DNA from: Planctomycetaceae bacterium
GTDB lineage: Bacteria > Planctomycetota > Planctomycetia > Planctomycetales > Planctomycetaceae
DNA: 64,000 nucleotides
Direction of reading: 5' to 3'
NCBI GenBank assembly: GCA_021732995.1
Contig: JAKFWA010000120.1
Location: forward strand, 62,001 to 126,000
Both the position numbers and the translations under genes were made by a program. Positions 46,585 to 56,178 of this stretch are shown here, piece after piece. Position 1 is the first letter of the stretch, and the number at the start of each line of letters is the position of its first letter. The notes beneath the pieces were generated by a model. The model worked only from the letters and a program-made list of their open reading frames with translations, had not been told where the DNA came from and ran no database searches.

Positions 46585-47060
46585 GCGAGGCGGTTGCACA
46601 ACTTAATCAAGCCATTGAGCAGGTGGCGAGCCAGTATTACCGGCTCGTGATCCTCGTCGGTGCGCCTATGTCGGGTAAGACCACTGCCTTGCAGACAGTT
46701 GCTAAGAATCTCGGTTGCCAACTCGTGAACGTCAATCTGGAGTTGAGCAAGAAGATGCTCGAACTGACTCGCACGCAGCGGTCCAGGCAGGCCGAGCGGT
46801 TGCTCAAGGAAGTGATCGCCTCAGTACCCGGTGACGTGGTGCTGCTGGACAACCTGGAGATTCTGTTTGACACAGCATTGGAACTCGAACCGTTTCGTTT
46901 GCTCCAAGTGCTGAGCCGCAATCGCACAATCGTTGGCTCGTGGAATGGCAGTTTTCAGGATAGGACATTGATTTACGCTGAACCCGGTCATCCGGAATTC
47001 ATGCAATTCAAACAACCGGAAGCTGTCGTCATCACCGTCGGCAAGAGCGTTACCAACTAA
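46581..47060 (+). CDS. brxF: BREX type 3 protein BrxF
   Basis: A 159-residue P-loop protein with Walker A GAPMSGKT at residues 28-35 and a Walker B VVLLDNLEILFD near residue 88. Size and position before brxC match BrxF, which is specific to type 3 BREX. The start at 46581 overlaps the protease gene stop. It is the first BREX gene of an operon that continues to 62268. Confidence 0.85.
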   Translation: MSEAVAQLNQAIEQVASQYYRLVILVGAPMSGKTTALQTVAKNLGCQLVNVNLELSKKMLELTRTQRSRQAERLLKEVIASVPGDVVLLDNLEILFDTALELEPFRLLQVLSRNRTIVGSWNGSFQDRTLIYAEPGHPEFMQFKQPEAVVITVGKSVTN

Positions 47061-47076
47061 TGGGGATTTCTTCGTT

Positions 47077-50000
47077 ATGAAATACAGCGATCTGGTTAAG
47101 TTCGAACCAATTGAATCTGTCATTCAGCTTGAACAGTCGAACTCTGCCGAAGCTGTTCGCCAACTCGTTCAGACTTTTGTGATCTCGAAGGGTATGGCCG
47201 AGCAGTTGTGCGAAATCGTGCTCCCTAATCTGCAATTTGAGACGCCTGCTGACAACAAGGGAGTTCTCATCGTCGGCAATTACGGCACTGGTAAGAGCCA
47301 CTTGATGTCCCTCATTTCCGGGCTGGCCGAACATCCTGATATGGCGAAGGTCGTCAAGCACAAGGACGTGGCGAAGTCTGCGAAGGCCATCTCCGGGAAG
47401 TTCAAGGTTATACGATTGGAACTTCCTGCCTCGAAAAAGAGCTTGCGCAACCTCATTTGCGGCAGACTAGAAGACTTCATGTCGGAGGAGGGGTTGTCGT
47501 TCACCTTTCCCGCTGATGAGCAGGTGGATAGCAATAAGGACGACTTAATGAACATGATGGCGCAGTTCGGCGAGAAGTACCCCGATCACGGGCTGCTCCT
47601 CGTAGTGGACGAACTGCTCGACTATCTGCGCTCACGCAATGGGCAGGAGATTATTCTCGACCTTGGATTCCTCCGGGAGATGGGCGAGGTCTGCAAGCTG
47701 ATCCGTTTTCGCCTCGTAGCGGGCTTGCAGGAAAGCCTATTCGATAACCCGAAGTTTCAGTTCATCGCCGAGAGTCTGCGCCGGGTAAGAGACCGCTTCG
47801 AGCAGGCTCGGATTGTCCGGCAAGACGTTGCTTTCGTTGTCTCTGAGCGATTGCTTTCCAAGACTGATGAGCAGAAGGCAAAGATTCGTGAGCATCTTCA
47901 GAAGTTCACGCCGCTCTATGGCGGCATGGCAGAACGTCTCGAAGAATTCGTGCGGCTATTCCCCGTTCATCCCACTTATTTGGAAGTCTTCGAGGCGATC
48001 TCCATCGCTGAAAAGCGAGAAGTGCTGAAGACCCTGAGTGCCGAAATTAAACGCTGCTTCAACAGCGACGTTCCACAGGACCAGCCTGGCCTTGTCAGTT
48101 ACGACTCGTATTGGGATTTCCTTCAAGCCAACGCCGTTCAGAGGTCCGTTCCCGAAATCCGAGAAGTGATCGACGTGAGCAAAGTCGTAGAAGGCCAAAT
48201 TCAGAATGCCTTCACACGTCCCGCACTCAAGCCCTTGGCACTGCGGATCGTTCACGGCCTGTCAGTTAAACGTCTCGCCACGGATGACATTCGTGCCAAG
48301 ATCGGTCCCACGGCTGAAGAACTTCAGAACGGATTGTGCCTGTTCGCTCCCATCCCGGAAAAGACCAGCGATTTCTTGCGAACTACTGTCGAAGCGTGTC
48401 TCAAGGAAATCATGCGAACGATGAGCGGCCAGTTCATCACGCACAACACTGATAACGATCAGTATTACCTCGATCTCCAGAAGACCATCGACTACGACGC
48501 CAAGATCGATGACAAGGCGAGCACGCTCTCCGACTCGCAACTCGATCAATATTACTTTGATGCGCTGACCCGAGCACTCGAATGTGCCGACCAGACGTAT
48601 CGAACCGGATTCCAAATATGGCAACATGAGATTGAATGGAGGGAACACAAGATTTCCCGGCTTGGTTACTTGTTTTTCGGTGACCCAACTGAAAGGCCAA
48701 CGACTACACCGGAGCGGGATTTTTATTTGTATTTTCTTCAACCGTTCGAGCCGCCGCACTTCACGGATCAAAAGTTCTCTGATGAAGTCTTCTTCAAGTT
48801 GAGCCATCGGGACAAAGCATTTCTTGATGCCCTGCGACTCTATGCTGGCGCTCGTGAGATGGGGGCATCAGCCAGCGCTGGAACGAAGAAGGTCTACGAG
48901 GATAAGGCAGACGGCTTCCTCAAGACGCTGGTTGCATGGCTGCGAACGAATATGCTGACTTCGTTCGAGGTCGTCTATCAGGGCGTCCCGAAGAAGCTGG
49001 TCGAATGGCTGAAAGGACACAAAACGGGCGGTGCCGCCGTTCGAGAACTCCTCGAACTCACCGGGTCGATCTGTCTAGCGGCTTCGTTCGAGGACCGTTA
49101 CCCGGAATACCCGAAGTTCACAGCCAAACTCACTGCCAGTAACTTGAAGCAACCAACCGAGGACGTGATTCGTTGGCTGGCGGGCGGCATCAAGAACAAC
49201 CTGGCAACTGCTGTTCTCGATGGCCTCGAATTGCTTGACGGAGAAAAGCTGAAGCCACACCTATCTCGGTACGCCAAGGTGGTGCTGGAGAAGCTGGAAG
49301 CGAAACCTTCAGGACAGGTGGTCAATCGCAAGGAACTCATCACCGTCAAAAATGGTGTTGAGCGAGAGAGCCGGTATCAGCTTGAGCCGGAGTTCTTGCT
49401 CATTGTGCTGGCCTCACTGGTTCAAAACGGCAACATCACTCTGAGCGTAGCAGGCAAGAAGCTCGATGCAGCCAACCTGAATGAAGCCATGAAGACGCCG
49501 TTGGATCAACTGGTGGCGTTCAAGCATGTCGAAAAACCCAAAGGACTACCGCTTGCCGAATTGGTCGCCTTGTTCGAGATGTTTGGTTTGGCCGAAGGGT
49601 TGATCCGCAACGAAAACACACACGAAGAAGCGGTAAAGCAACTTCGCTCCAAAGCCAACGAACTGACGGAGCGGGTCATCACGGTCGCCCACCACGTCCA
49701 GACAGGCTTGCCCTGCTGGAGTATCGAGTTGATCCCAGTGGAAGAAAGGGACAGTCAGCGGCAGAAACTCGATAACCTGAAGAGTTTTCTGGAAGGGCTG
49801 CAAGCGTTCAATACACCCGGCAAGCTCAAGAACTTTTCCAAGAGCGTTTTGGAAATCCAGGGCCAGGCTGCGACTCTCGACCTCATCAAGCAGATCGAAG
49901 ACCTAAATACGCTTGCGCAGGAGTTGACGGCTCTGACCGGCTACCTGGGGACTGCCGCTGCTGTATTGCCGCCGCAAGACCCCTGGCGAACTCAGATGGA

Positions 50001-50778
50001 AACGATTCGCAGTGAGTGGCGGGCGAAACTGATGGACCCAACTGCCCGCAGTGCCACTGATTTCCGTCAGAAGATCAATCGAGCGCTTGAGAAGGCGAAG
50101 GGCGATTACCGCACGGCGTACTTCAACCTGCACAAGAAGGCCCGGCTAGGCGTCAATGAAGACACGAAGAAGAAGGAACTGCTAAAGGACTCCCGACTGG
50201 CCTGTCTGGACAAGCTGGCGAAAGGCGTATCACTACTGCCGCACACCACGCTTTCTGATCTTCAGACTCGGTTGGCCAAAGTGCAAACTTGCTTCACACT
50301 CGTCAAAGACGAGTTGGACACTTCCCCCATTTGTCCACATTGCAGCTTCCGTCCGCAGGAAGAAAACCTCGGTGGAAGCGGTGTCGCCGTCCTCGACCAG
50401 ATCGACGCACAGCTTGACGGACTGCTAGACAACTGGATTAAGACACTGATCGAAAACCTTATTGATCCTACGGCAAAGAAAAGTATCAAGCTCCTGCCTG
50501 ACGTTCAAAAGGAAGCGGTCGAAGCGTTCCTCACAAGCAAGAAATTGCCGGAGAAGGTCAGCAACGATCTCGTGCAAGGAATGCAGCAAGCATTGGCGGG
50601 ACTTGTTGCTATCTCCATTCGCCCCGACGCACTGCTTGATGCCCTCGGTGATGGCGGCGCCTCATGCACGATCGAGCAGATAAAAACCCGTTTCGAGTCT
50701 TTTCTCCAGAAGCTCACTCAAGGCAAAGAACAAGGCAAAGTCCGTTTGGTCATTGACCGTGGGGAGGCCGTCCAATGA
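47077..50778 (+). CDS. brxC: BREX type 3 ATPase BrxC (DUF6079)
   Basis: A 1,233-residue P-loop ATPase. Walker A GNYGTGKS lies at residues 67-74 and Walker B GLLLVVDELLDYL near residue 170. The C-terminal quarter has a zinc-knuckle-like CPHCSF and long helices. It is the largest BREX gene and is needed for phage exclusion in known systems. It starts 16 bases after brxF and its stop overlaps the next gene's ATG (ATGA). Confidence 0.9.
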   Translation: MKYSDLVKFEPIESVIQLEQSNSAEAVRQLVQTFVISKGMAEQLCEIVLPNLQFETPADNKGVLIVGNYGTGKSHLMSLISGLAEHPDMAKVVKHKDVAKSAKAISGKFKVIRLELPASKKSLRNLICGRLEDFMSEEGLSFTFPADEQVDSNKDDLMNMMAQFGEKYPDHGLLLVVDELLDYLRSRNGQEIILDLGFLREMGEVCKLIRFRLVAGLQESLFDNPKFQFIAESLRRVRDRFEQARIVRQDVAFVVSERLLSKTDEQKAKIREHLQKFTPLYGGMAERLEEFVRLFPVHPTYLEVFEAISIAEKREVLKTLSAEIKRCFNSDVPQDQPGLVSYDSYWDFLQANAVQRSVPEIREVIDVSKVVEGQIQNAFTRPALKPLALRIVHGLSVKRLATDDIRAKIGPTAEELQNGLCLFAPIPEKTSDFLRTTVEACLKEIMRTMSGQFITHNTDNDQYYLDLQKTIDYDAKIDDKASTLSDSQLDQYYFDALTRALECADQTYRTGFQIWQHEIEWREHKISRLGYLFFGDPTERPTTTPERDFYLYFLQPFEPPHFTDQKFSDEVFFKLSHRDKAFLDALRLYAGAREMGASASAGTKKVYEDKADGFLKTLVAWLRTNMLTSFEVVYQGVPKKLVEWLKGHKTGGAAVRELLELTGSICLAASFEDRYPEYPKFTAKLTASNLKQPTEDVIRWLAGGIKNNLATAVLDGLELLDGEKLKPHLSRYAKVVLEKLEAKPSGQVVNRKELITVKNGVERESRYQLEPEFLLIVLASLVQNGNITLSVAGKKLDAANLNEAMKTPLDQLVAFKHVEKPKGLPLAELVALFEMFGLAEGLIRNENTHEEAVKQLRSKANELTERVITVAHHVQTGLPCWSIELIPVEERDSQRQKLDNLKSFLEGLQAFNTPGKLKNFSKSVLEIQGQAATLDLIKQIEDLNTLAQELTALTGYLGTAAAVLPPQDPWRTQMETIRSEWRAKLMDPTARSATDFRQKINRALEKAKGDYRTAYFNLHKKARLGVNEDTKKKELLKDSRLACLDKLAKGVSLLPHTTLSDLQTRLAKVQTCFTLVKDELDTSPICPHCSFRPQEENLGGSGVAVLDQIDAQLDGLLDNWIKTLIENLIDPTAKKSIKLLPDVQKEAVEAFLTSKKLPEKVSNDLVQGMQQALAGLVAISIRPDALLDALGDGGASCTIEQIKTRFESFLQKLTQGKEQGKVRLVIDRGEAVQ

Positions 50779-52601
50779 CACGAGACGAACTCATTGAGAA
50801 GCTGAAAGGCTTTGAGTGGAACGATGTGGAATTTAAGGAAGCCGCTCGGGAAGTCCCCAAGGACGCTTGGTCCACCGTGTCGGCGTTTTCAAATACGGCG
50901 GGTGGCTCGCTGATATTTGGTGTGCGATACACGAACGGCGTTCATGAAATCGTAGGCGTGATCGAAGTTGATAAAGTCCAAAACGACTTCCTCTCGGCAA
51001 TTAGGGGCATGCAAAAGCTAAACCGTGCAATTTCAGTGACGGAGAGCTTTATCAAAGAAGGTGAAGCAACATTACTGGTGTTTCATATTCCGGAAGCACG
51101 CCGTCAGGAGAAACCCGTTTACTTGCATGGCGACATTAAGCAGACGTTTATCCGTCGTGGTGGTGGGGACGAAAAATGCCGTTCAGAAGAAATCGAGTGT
51201 TTTTTGCGAGATGCGTCGGGCGAAAGGCACGACTGCGGCACTGTGGAAACAGACGTAGAACATTTCTTCCATCCTGAGTCGCTGGCGTGGTATCGCCGTG
51301 TATACAACGAACGAAATCCAGGCCATGAATCAGCATTGTTGAGTGACGTAGAGTTCTTGCACCATTGGGGATTGGTCGTTGAACAGTCCGGTGTGCTATT
51401 GCCGACTCGTGCCGCAATCCTGCTATTTGGTACCGGGCCGGTGGTGCGTCAGTTCCTTCCTCGTGCCATCGTCGATTGCCAGTGGATTCCTTCCAACTGG
51501 GCCGACGCTTTGCCCGATCAAAGATGGTCTGACAGGGTTCTCGTGGAAGACAATCTAATTCGAGCTTGGCAGGCAATCGTCCAAAAGTTTATGGGCTATT
51601 CAAAGCATCCATTCTCCGTGGACCCGACGACGCTGAGGAGAGAAGACTCCCCTCCCGACTATCTCGCATTTCGAGAATCGGCGATCAACCTTCTCATCCA
51701 CCAGGACTATGCCGATCACAATCGGAAAGCCTCGATTTACTTCTACAATGACCGGCTCGTGTTGTTCAATCCAGGCGATTCCTTTGCTGACACCGACGAA
51801 CTGCTGGAGCCCGGCGCAAAGCCTCTTCGCAATCCTCGGATCGTCGCTGCGTTGCGGCGCATCGGCCTCAACGAAGAGGCGGGAACCGGCTACCGAATCA
51901 TCTGCCGGTCTTGGGAGAGGCTGGGTAACGTCCCGCCTGTTGTCGTCAACGACAAAGGCAAGAAATCGTTTACGCTCCACCTTGTTACAGAGTCGCTGCT
52001 CTCCGAGCAACAGCTTCTTTTTCAGGCCAGCCTTGGTGTTCGACTAAGCGAGCAGGAAGCGAAAGCATTCGCCATCGCCTGTCGAAATGGTGAGCTTCAT
52101 CTTCGTGATGTAAAGGCCGTTGCCGGACTCACCGCAAAAGAAGCGCAGGCCGTTTTGGATCGCCTTCTGTTTCAGGTTTTGGTTGAGGAAGTGGTTCCTG
52201 GGAATCGGACGCATGTTCAATTGATAGAACATCTTGTAAACCGGCTGGGAACGGTAACTGCCGAGACAACAGGCTTGGTCACTGACCAACCTCCTAGCCA
52301 ACGGGCGAACTTGGTCACTGACCAACCTCTTCTTCGCAGATTGAGCGACACGCAGCGTAAAATCGTCAGAATGTGCGACGTTTACCGCTCAATTGCTGAC
52401 CTGATGGAGAAGCTCGACATGACGCATCGGACTTTCTTTCGACGAACGCATCTTGAACCGCTCCTCAAAGGGGGTGTCCTTCAGTTGAGATTTCCTGAAC
52501 AACCAAACCATCCGCAACAAGCCTACGGTGTCACCCCGGTTGGACTGTCGTTGCTTGAGCAAGCGGCAAAAAACAAAGTAGACAAGAGCGATGACCGTTG
52601 A
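50775..52601 (+). CDS. AlbA_2 / GHKL-type ATP-binding protein inside the BREX operon
   Basis: A 608-residue protein. Residues 10-135 are an AlbA_2 (Schlafen-like AAA_4) domain (VEFKEAAREVPKDAWSTVSA, SNTAGGSLIFGV). A C-terminal GHKL ATPase of RecG-associated type starts near residue 297 (RESAINLLIHQDYADHNR; LVLFNPGDSF; LRNPRIVAALRRIGL). A winged-helix tail follows. A 12-residue unit containing LVTDQP is duplicated near residue 505. It is coupled to brxC but is not a standard BREX core gene; a homologue closes the locus at 62330. Confidence 0.82.
   Translation: MTRDELIEKLKGFEWNDVEFKEAAREVPKDAWSTVSAFSNTAGGSLIFGVRYTNGVHEIVGVIEVDKVQNDFLSAIRGMQKLNRAISVTESFIKEGEATLLVFHIPEARRQEKPVYLHGDIKQTFIRRGGGDEKCRSEEIECFLRDASGERHDCGTVETDVEHFFHPESLAWYRRVYNERNPGHESALLSDVEFLHHWGLVVEQSGVLLPTRAAILLFGTGPVVRQFLPRAIVDCQWIPSNWADALPDQRWSDRVLVEDNLIRAWQAIVQKFMGYSKHPFSVDPTTLRREDSPPDYLAFRESAINLLIHQDYADHNRKASIYFYNDRLVLFNPGDSFADTDELLEPGAKPLRNPRIVAALRRIGLNEEAGTGYRIICRSWERLGNVPPVVVNDKGKKSFTLHLVTESLLSEQQLLFQASLGVRLSEQEAKAFAIACRNGELHLRDVKAVAGLTAKEAQAVLDRLLFQVLVEEVVPGNRTHVQLIEHLVNRLGTVTAETTGLVTDQPPSQRANLVTDQPLLRRLSDTQRKIVRMCDVYRSIADLMEKLDMTHRTFFRRTHLEPLLKGGVLQLRFPEQPNHPQQAYGVTPVGLSLLEQAAKNKVDKSDDR
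52274..52329. repeat. Tandem 20-bp direct repeat, each with a palindromic core
   Basis: CTTGGTCACTGACCAACCTC occurs at 52274-52293 and again at 52310-52329, in frame and 36 bases apart. Each copy holds the perfect palindrome TTGGTCA-C-TGACCAA. In the protein it encodes a duplicated LVTDQP linker. It may be only a linker duplication, but the palindromic pair could also bind a regulator. Confidence 0.6.
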
Positions 52602-52675
52602 CTTCGCCAAACGAGTAAACCGAATTGCCGACCGTAACGAACAAGACACAATCTGGTCTGAATGAAGAAGGGAAC

Positions 52676-53047
52676 ATGGCAAAGCAAAGCAAAAACTGCC
52701 TTTTCGGTTCTCAAGCTGATGTGTCCATTTCTGAGCCGGTCGAATGCTTCGAGGTGGCATTCAAGAGCAACAAGTATCGACGTGCGCATTTTACCGACTT
52801 GCTGCGTGCGAAGCTAAAAGACCCGGCATTCCGCAAGGCCGAAGGATTCCCGATTGGTGAGGATGACGACATCCTGGGGATGCTCTCGGTCCCATCGTAC
52901 AAGGAAGCCTGGGAACGGAAGCGGCAATGGTACGACGACAATGGCTTCCTTGGCTGTGTAATCACGTCTGAGGACGGATTGGACGGCAGCATCGACGCTG
53001 CCGAGATTGAACGGATCGCACGCAAGAAGATTCCCTTTGCCGAATAG
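52676..53047 (+). CDS. Orphan methylase N-terminal-like protein
   Basis: A 123-residue protein. Its middle, LLRAKLKDPAFRKAEGFPIG followed by EDDDILGM, matches the N-terminus of the PglXI methylase downstream (LREKLQDPAFRKIEGFPIG then DDEDIL). The methylase catalytic part is absent and the C-terminus is unrelated. GAAGAAGG precedes the ATG at 52676, and the gene is compact and intact, so it may be a functional decoy, assembly factor or degraded duplicate. Confidence 0.65.
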   Translation: MAKQSKNCLFGSQADVSISEPVECFEVAFKSNKYRRAHFTDLLRAKLKDPAFRKAEGFPIGEDDDILGMLSVPSYKEAWERKRQWYDDNGFLGCVITSEDGLDGSIDAAEIERIARKKIPFAE

Positions 53048-53093
53048 GCAAGGCATTCCGCAAAAGAGAGAACGCCATGAGAAATTACCAACC

Positions 53094-53411
53094 ATGAACA
53101 CCGACGACGGGCCGATTCCACCAAACAGCTTTGCATTCGGAGGGACGATATATCCCTTGGGATCGCCACTTGTATGGCGCTTGTTACACCATGTTTGGAA
53201 ATCGCCAAGTCGGCAAGCATCGGTGGATAGCCTAGCCAAAGCGGTTTGGAAAGATCCTACACACAGCGTTAGCTATTTGGCCGTGGCTTCACTACGTCGC
53301 AATGCCAATCGTTTTTTCAAAACGAATAACTTGCCATTCATGATGCGCACAAGCCAAGAAGCGGTGTATGTAGTCGTAAAGCCATCGAAGAAGGACACTA
53401 CCAATGACTGA
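53094..53411 (+). CDS. Small winged-helix protein in the BREX operon
   Basis: A 105-residue protein resembling an OmpR-type winged helix: FGGTIYPLGSPLVWRLLHHV, SVDSLAKAVWKDP and VASLRRNANRFFKTNNLPF. It has no receiver domain. Its stop overlaps the pglXI start by eight bases. It may be a DNA-binding helper or regulator of the operon; the fold call is from pattern only. Confidence 0.55.
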   Translation: MNTDDGPIPPNSFAFGGTIYPLGSPLVWRLLHHVWKSPSRQASVDSLAKAVWKDPTHSVSYLAVASLRRNANRFFKTNNLPFMMRTSQEAVYVVVKPSKKDTTND

Positions 53412-56106
53412 CAACCGACACAACCTCTTCCCGGTTTCACGATCCACCGACACTCCGGTAGTGTGCTTGGGGATGACGTTTCCTAACGACGACGCACGCC
53501 GGACGTACTATTTGGAAAAGCTTCGAGAAAAGCTGCAAGACCCAGCGTTCCGCAAGATCGAGGGTTTCCCCATCGGCGATGACGAAGACATACTGAGGAT
53601 GTCGGACCCGCCATACTACACCGCATGCCCGAATCCGTTCATCGGAGACTTCATTAGGAGCTACGGCTCTAAATACACTCCCGCAGCAGCATATCATCGA
53701 GAGCCATTCACTACAGATGTCAGCGAAGGTAAAACAGATCCGCTTTATACCGCTCATGCCTATCACACCAAAGTCCCTCACAAGGCGATTATGCGGTACA
53801 TCCTTCATTACACAAACCCTGGTGATATTGTATTTGACGGATTTTGTGGCACGGGAATGACAGGGGTTGCTGCCCAACTGTGTGGAGATAAAGGCGAGGT
53901 TTCCGAACTCGGATACCGTGTTGCCGTGAACGGCTCGATTACTAAAGACATTCAAAGTGCTTCTGGAAAGTCGATCACTGTACCTTTCTCTACGCTGGGG
54001 ACACGGCGAGCGATCTTGAATGATCTCGCTCCTGCTGCCACTTTCATCGCAGCGAATTATGGAACTTCGGTAGACGCTGTCGCATTCAAGTCTGCCGCCA
54101 CCACGTTGTTGAAAGATGTCGAAGCTGAACTCGGATGGATGTACGAGACACTTCACACTGACGGAAAATCCAAAGGTCGCATGAACTACACCATTTGGAG
54201 TGATGTGTTCGCATGTAGCGAATGCGGGAAGGACATCGTATTCGTCAATGAAGCCCTCGACGAAGAGTCAGGCTCGACTCGTGAGACGTTTCCTTGTCCA
54301 CATTGCGGAGTTGAATCATCCAAAGCTGGTTTAGAACTGCTTTACGAATCCACGTTCGACAGAGCCAATGGGACAACCGTGTCACTGCCAAAGCGAATTC
54401 CAGTCCTGATTCATTACACAGCTAAAGGGGCAAAGCACCAAAAGAAACCAGACAAGAATGACCTCGATGTGCTATCCAAGATTGCGGCGATGCCATTCCC
54501 GGACCATATGCCGACCCTGGAACTTCCCGACATGCAAATGCGACGTGTAGGGAGAATGCAGCCAGCCCATATCACGCACATTCACCACTTCTTCCTTCCA
54601 CGGGCCGCCCAAGCGCTGTCGTCAGTATGGAAGCGAGCGTCGTCATGTAACGATCAGCGATTGCGGCAGATGCTCGTCTTTTTCGTGGAGCAGGCGATTT
54701 GGACTGCATCCGTATTGAATCGATTTCGTCCCACCGGATACTCACAAGTCAATCAATATTTGTCGGGTGTGTTTTACGTCCCCTCTCAACACGCTGAATG
54801 CAGTCCTTGGTACATTCTGGAAGGAAAGGCCAAGCGGTTGGAAAAATTGTTCAGTCAATTCCGACCGACAAGTGGAACAACGGCGATAACAACACAAGAC
54901 CTGTCCTCCACCAAACTCGCCGACAATTCGGTTGACTATATTTTCACTGACCCTCCTTTCGGAGAGAACATCTACTACTCGGACTTGAACATTTTAGTTG
55001 AGGCATGGCACGGAGTGCGCACTGCTCCGGCGAAAGAAGTGATTGTGGATCGAGTAAAGGAGAAGACACTACTTGACTATCAACGCATGATGAGTGACTG
55101 CTTCGTCAATTACTGTCGAGTGTTGAAGCCGGGTCGGTGGATGACAGTTGAGTTTCACAATTCTCGAAACAGTGTGTGGAACGCCATCCAGGAAGCTCTG
55201 CAACATGCAGGCTTCGTTGTCGCCGACGTGCGCACCCTGGACAAGAAGCAAGGCTCGTTTCAACAGGTTGTAAGTGGTAATACCGTAAAACGTGATCTGA
55301 TTATTTCCGCTTACAAGCCGAGCGGTGAACTTGAGGAGCGATTTCAGAAGAAGGCAGGAACCGAGGAAGGCGTGTGGGACTTCGTTACAACACATCTCCG
55401 GCAACTGCCGGTGTTCGTTGCGAAGGACAGCAAATCCGAACAAGTTACCGAACGCCAAACGTACCTTCTCTTTGACCGAATGGTAGCCTTTCACGTCCAG
55501 CGTGGGTTTCCAATCCCAATCTCATCTCCAGAATTTCACGCTGGACTCCGACAACGATTCCCCGAACGAGACGGCATGTACTTCCTGCCAGAACAAGTCA
55601 CGGAATATGACCAAAGGCGACTTGAAGTTAAGGAAGTTGAACAGCTTCAACTGTTCGTGAGCGATGAGAAGAGCGCTATTCAGTGGGTTCGTTCGCAACT
55701 CTTGCAGGAACCGATGTCGTTCAAGGAGTTGCAGCCAATTTACATGAAGGAAGCTCAACAAGTGTGGGAGAAGCACGAACAGCCTTTGGAGCTACGAACG
55801 ATTCTGGAACAAAACTTTGTTGAGGATAGTGGCAAATGGTGTGTTGCCGATTCCAAGAATGAAGTTCACCTGGAGCAAATTCGCCATCGTGCGCTGCTGA
55901 AAGAGTTCCAGCAGTATTTTGAAGCGAAAGGCAAACTGAAGGTCGTTCGCACGGAGGCGCTGCGTGCCGGTTTCAAGGAAGCATGGCAAAAGAAGGATTA
56001 CACGACCATCGTGGACATGGCGAAACGAATTCCCGAATTGGTGATTCAGGAAGACCAAGCTCTGCTGATGTACTTCGACAACGCCTCGCTACTGAAGGGC
56101 GAGTAA
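53404..56106 (+). CDS. pglX: BREX type 3 DNA methyltransferase PglXI
   Basis: A 900-residue adenine-type methylase. The AdoMet motif FDGFCGTGMTG is at residues 144-154, and the catalytic DPPF is at 516-519 (FTDPPFGENIYYSDLN). Before these come the SDPPYYTACPNPF stretch of the family and a zinc ribbon, CSECGKD with CPHCGVE. The methyltransferase marks self DNA in BREX. It is coupled to the winged-helix gene, and the helicase follows after 72 bp. Confidence 0.9.
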   Translation: MTDNRHNLFPVSRSTDTPVVCLGMTFPNDDARRTYYLEKLREKLQDPAFRKIEGFPIGDDEDILRMSDPPYYTACPNPFIGDFIRSYGSKYTPAAAYHREPFTTDVSEGKTDPLYTAHAYHTKVPHKAIMRYILHYTNPGDIVFDGFCGTGMTGVAAQLCGDKGEVSELGYRVAVNGSITKDIQSASGKSITVPFSTLGTRRAILNDLAPAATFIAANYGTSVDAVAFKSAATTLLKDVEAELGWMYETLHTDGKSKGRMNYTIWSDVFACSECGKDIVFVNEALDEESGSTRETFPCPHCGVESSKAGLELLYESTFDRANGTTVSLPKRIPVLIHYTAKGAKHQKKPDKNDLDVLSKIAAMPFPDHMPTLELPDMQMRRVGRMQPAHITHIHHFFLPRAAQALSSVWKRASSCNDQRLRQMLVFFVEQAIWTASVLNRFRPTGYSQVNQYLSGVFYVPSQHAECSPWYILEGKAKRLEKLFSQFRPTSGTTAITTQDLSSTKLADNSVDYIFTDPPFGENIYYSDLNILVEAWHGVRTAPAKEVIVDRVKEKTLLDYQRMMSDCFVNYCRVLKPGRWMTVEFHNSRNSVWNAIQEALQHAGFVVADVRTLDKKQGSFQQVVSGNTVKRDLIISAYKPSGELEERFQKKAGTEEGVWDFVTTHLRQLPVFVAKDSKSEQVTERQTYLLFDRMVAFHVQRGFPIPISSPEFHAGLRQRFPERDGMYFLPEQVTEYDQRRLEVKEVEQLQLFVSDEKSAIQWVRSQLLQEPMSFKELQPIYMKEAQQVWEKHEQPLELRTILEQNFVEDSGKWCVADSKNEVHLEQIRHRALLKEFQQYFEAKGKLKVVRTEALRAGFKEAWQKKDYTTIVDMAKRIPELVIQEDQALLMYFDNASLLKGE

Positions 56107-56178
56107 GCCATTACAACGAACACCCCGGCGAGTTTTGCAGTCGGAAGTTGGGCTTTCAGTGCAGCCCACGGGGAGTCC

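Noticed and set aside
52274-52329. The tandem 20-bp repeat as a CRISPR
   Set aside because: Only two copies, in frame within a gene, with no spacer of normal size and no cas genes in the window.
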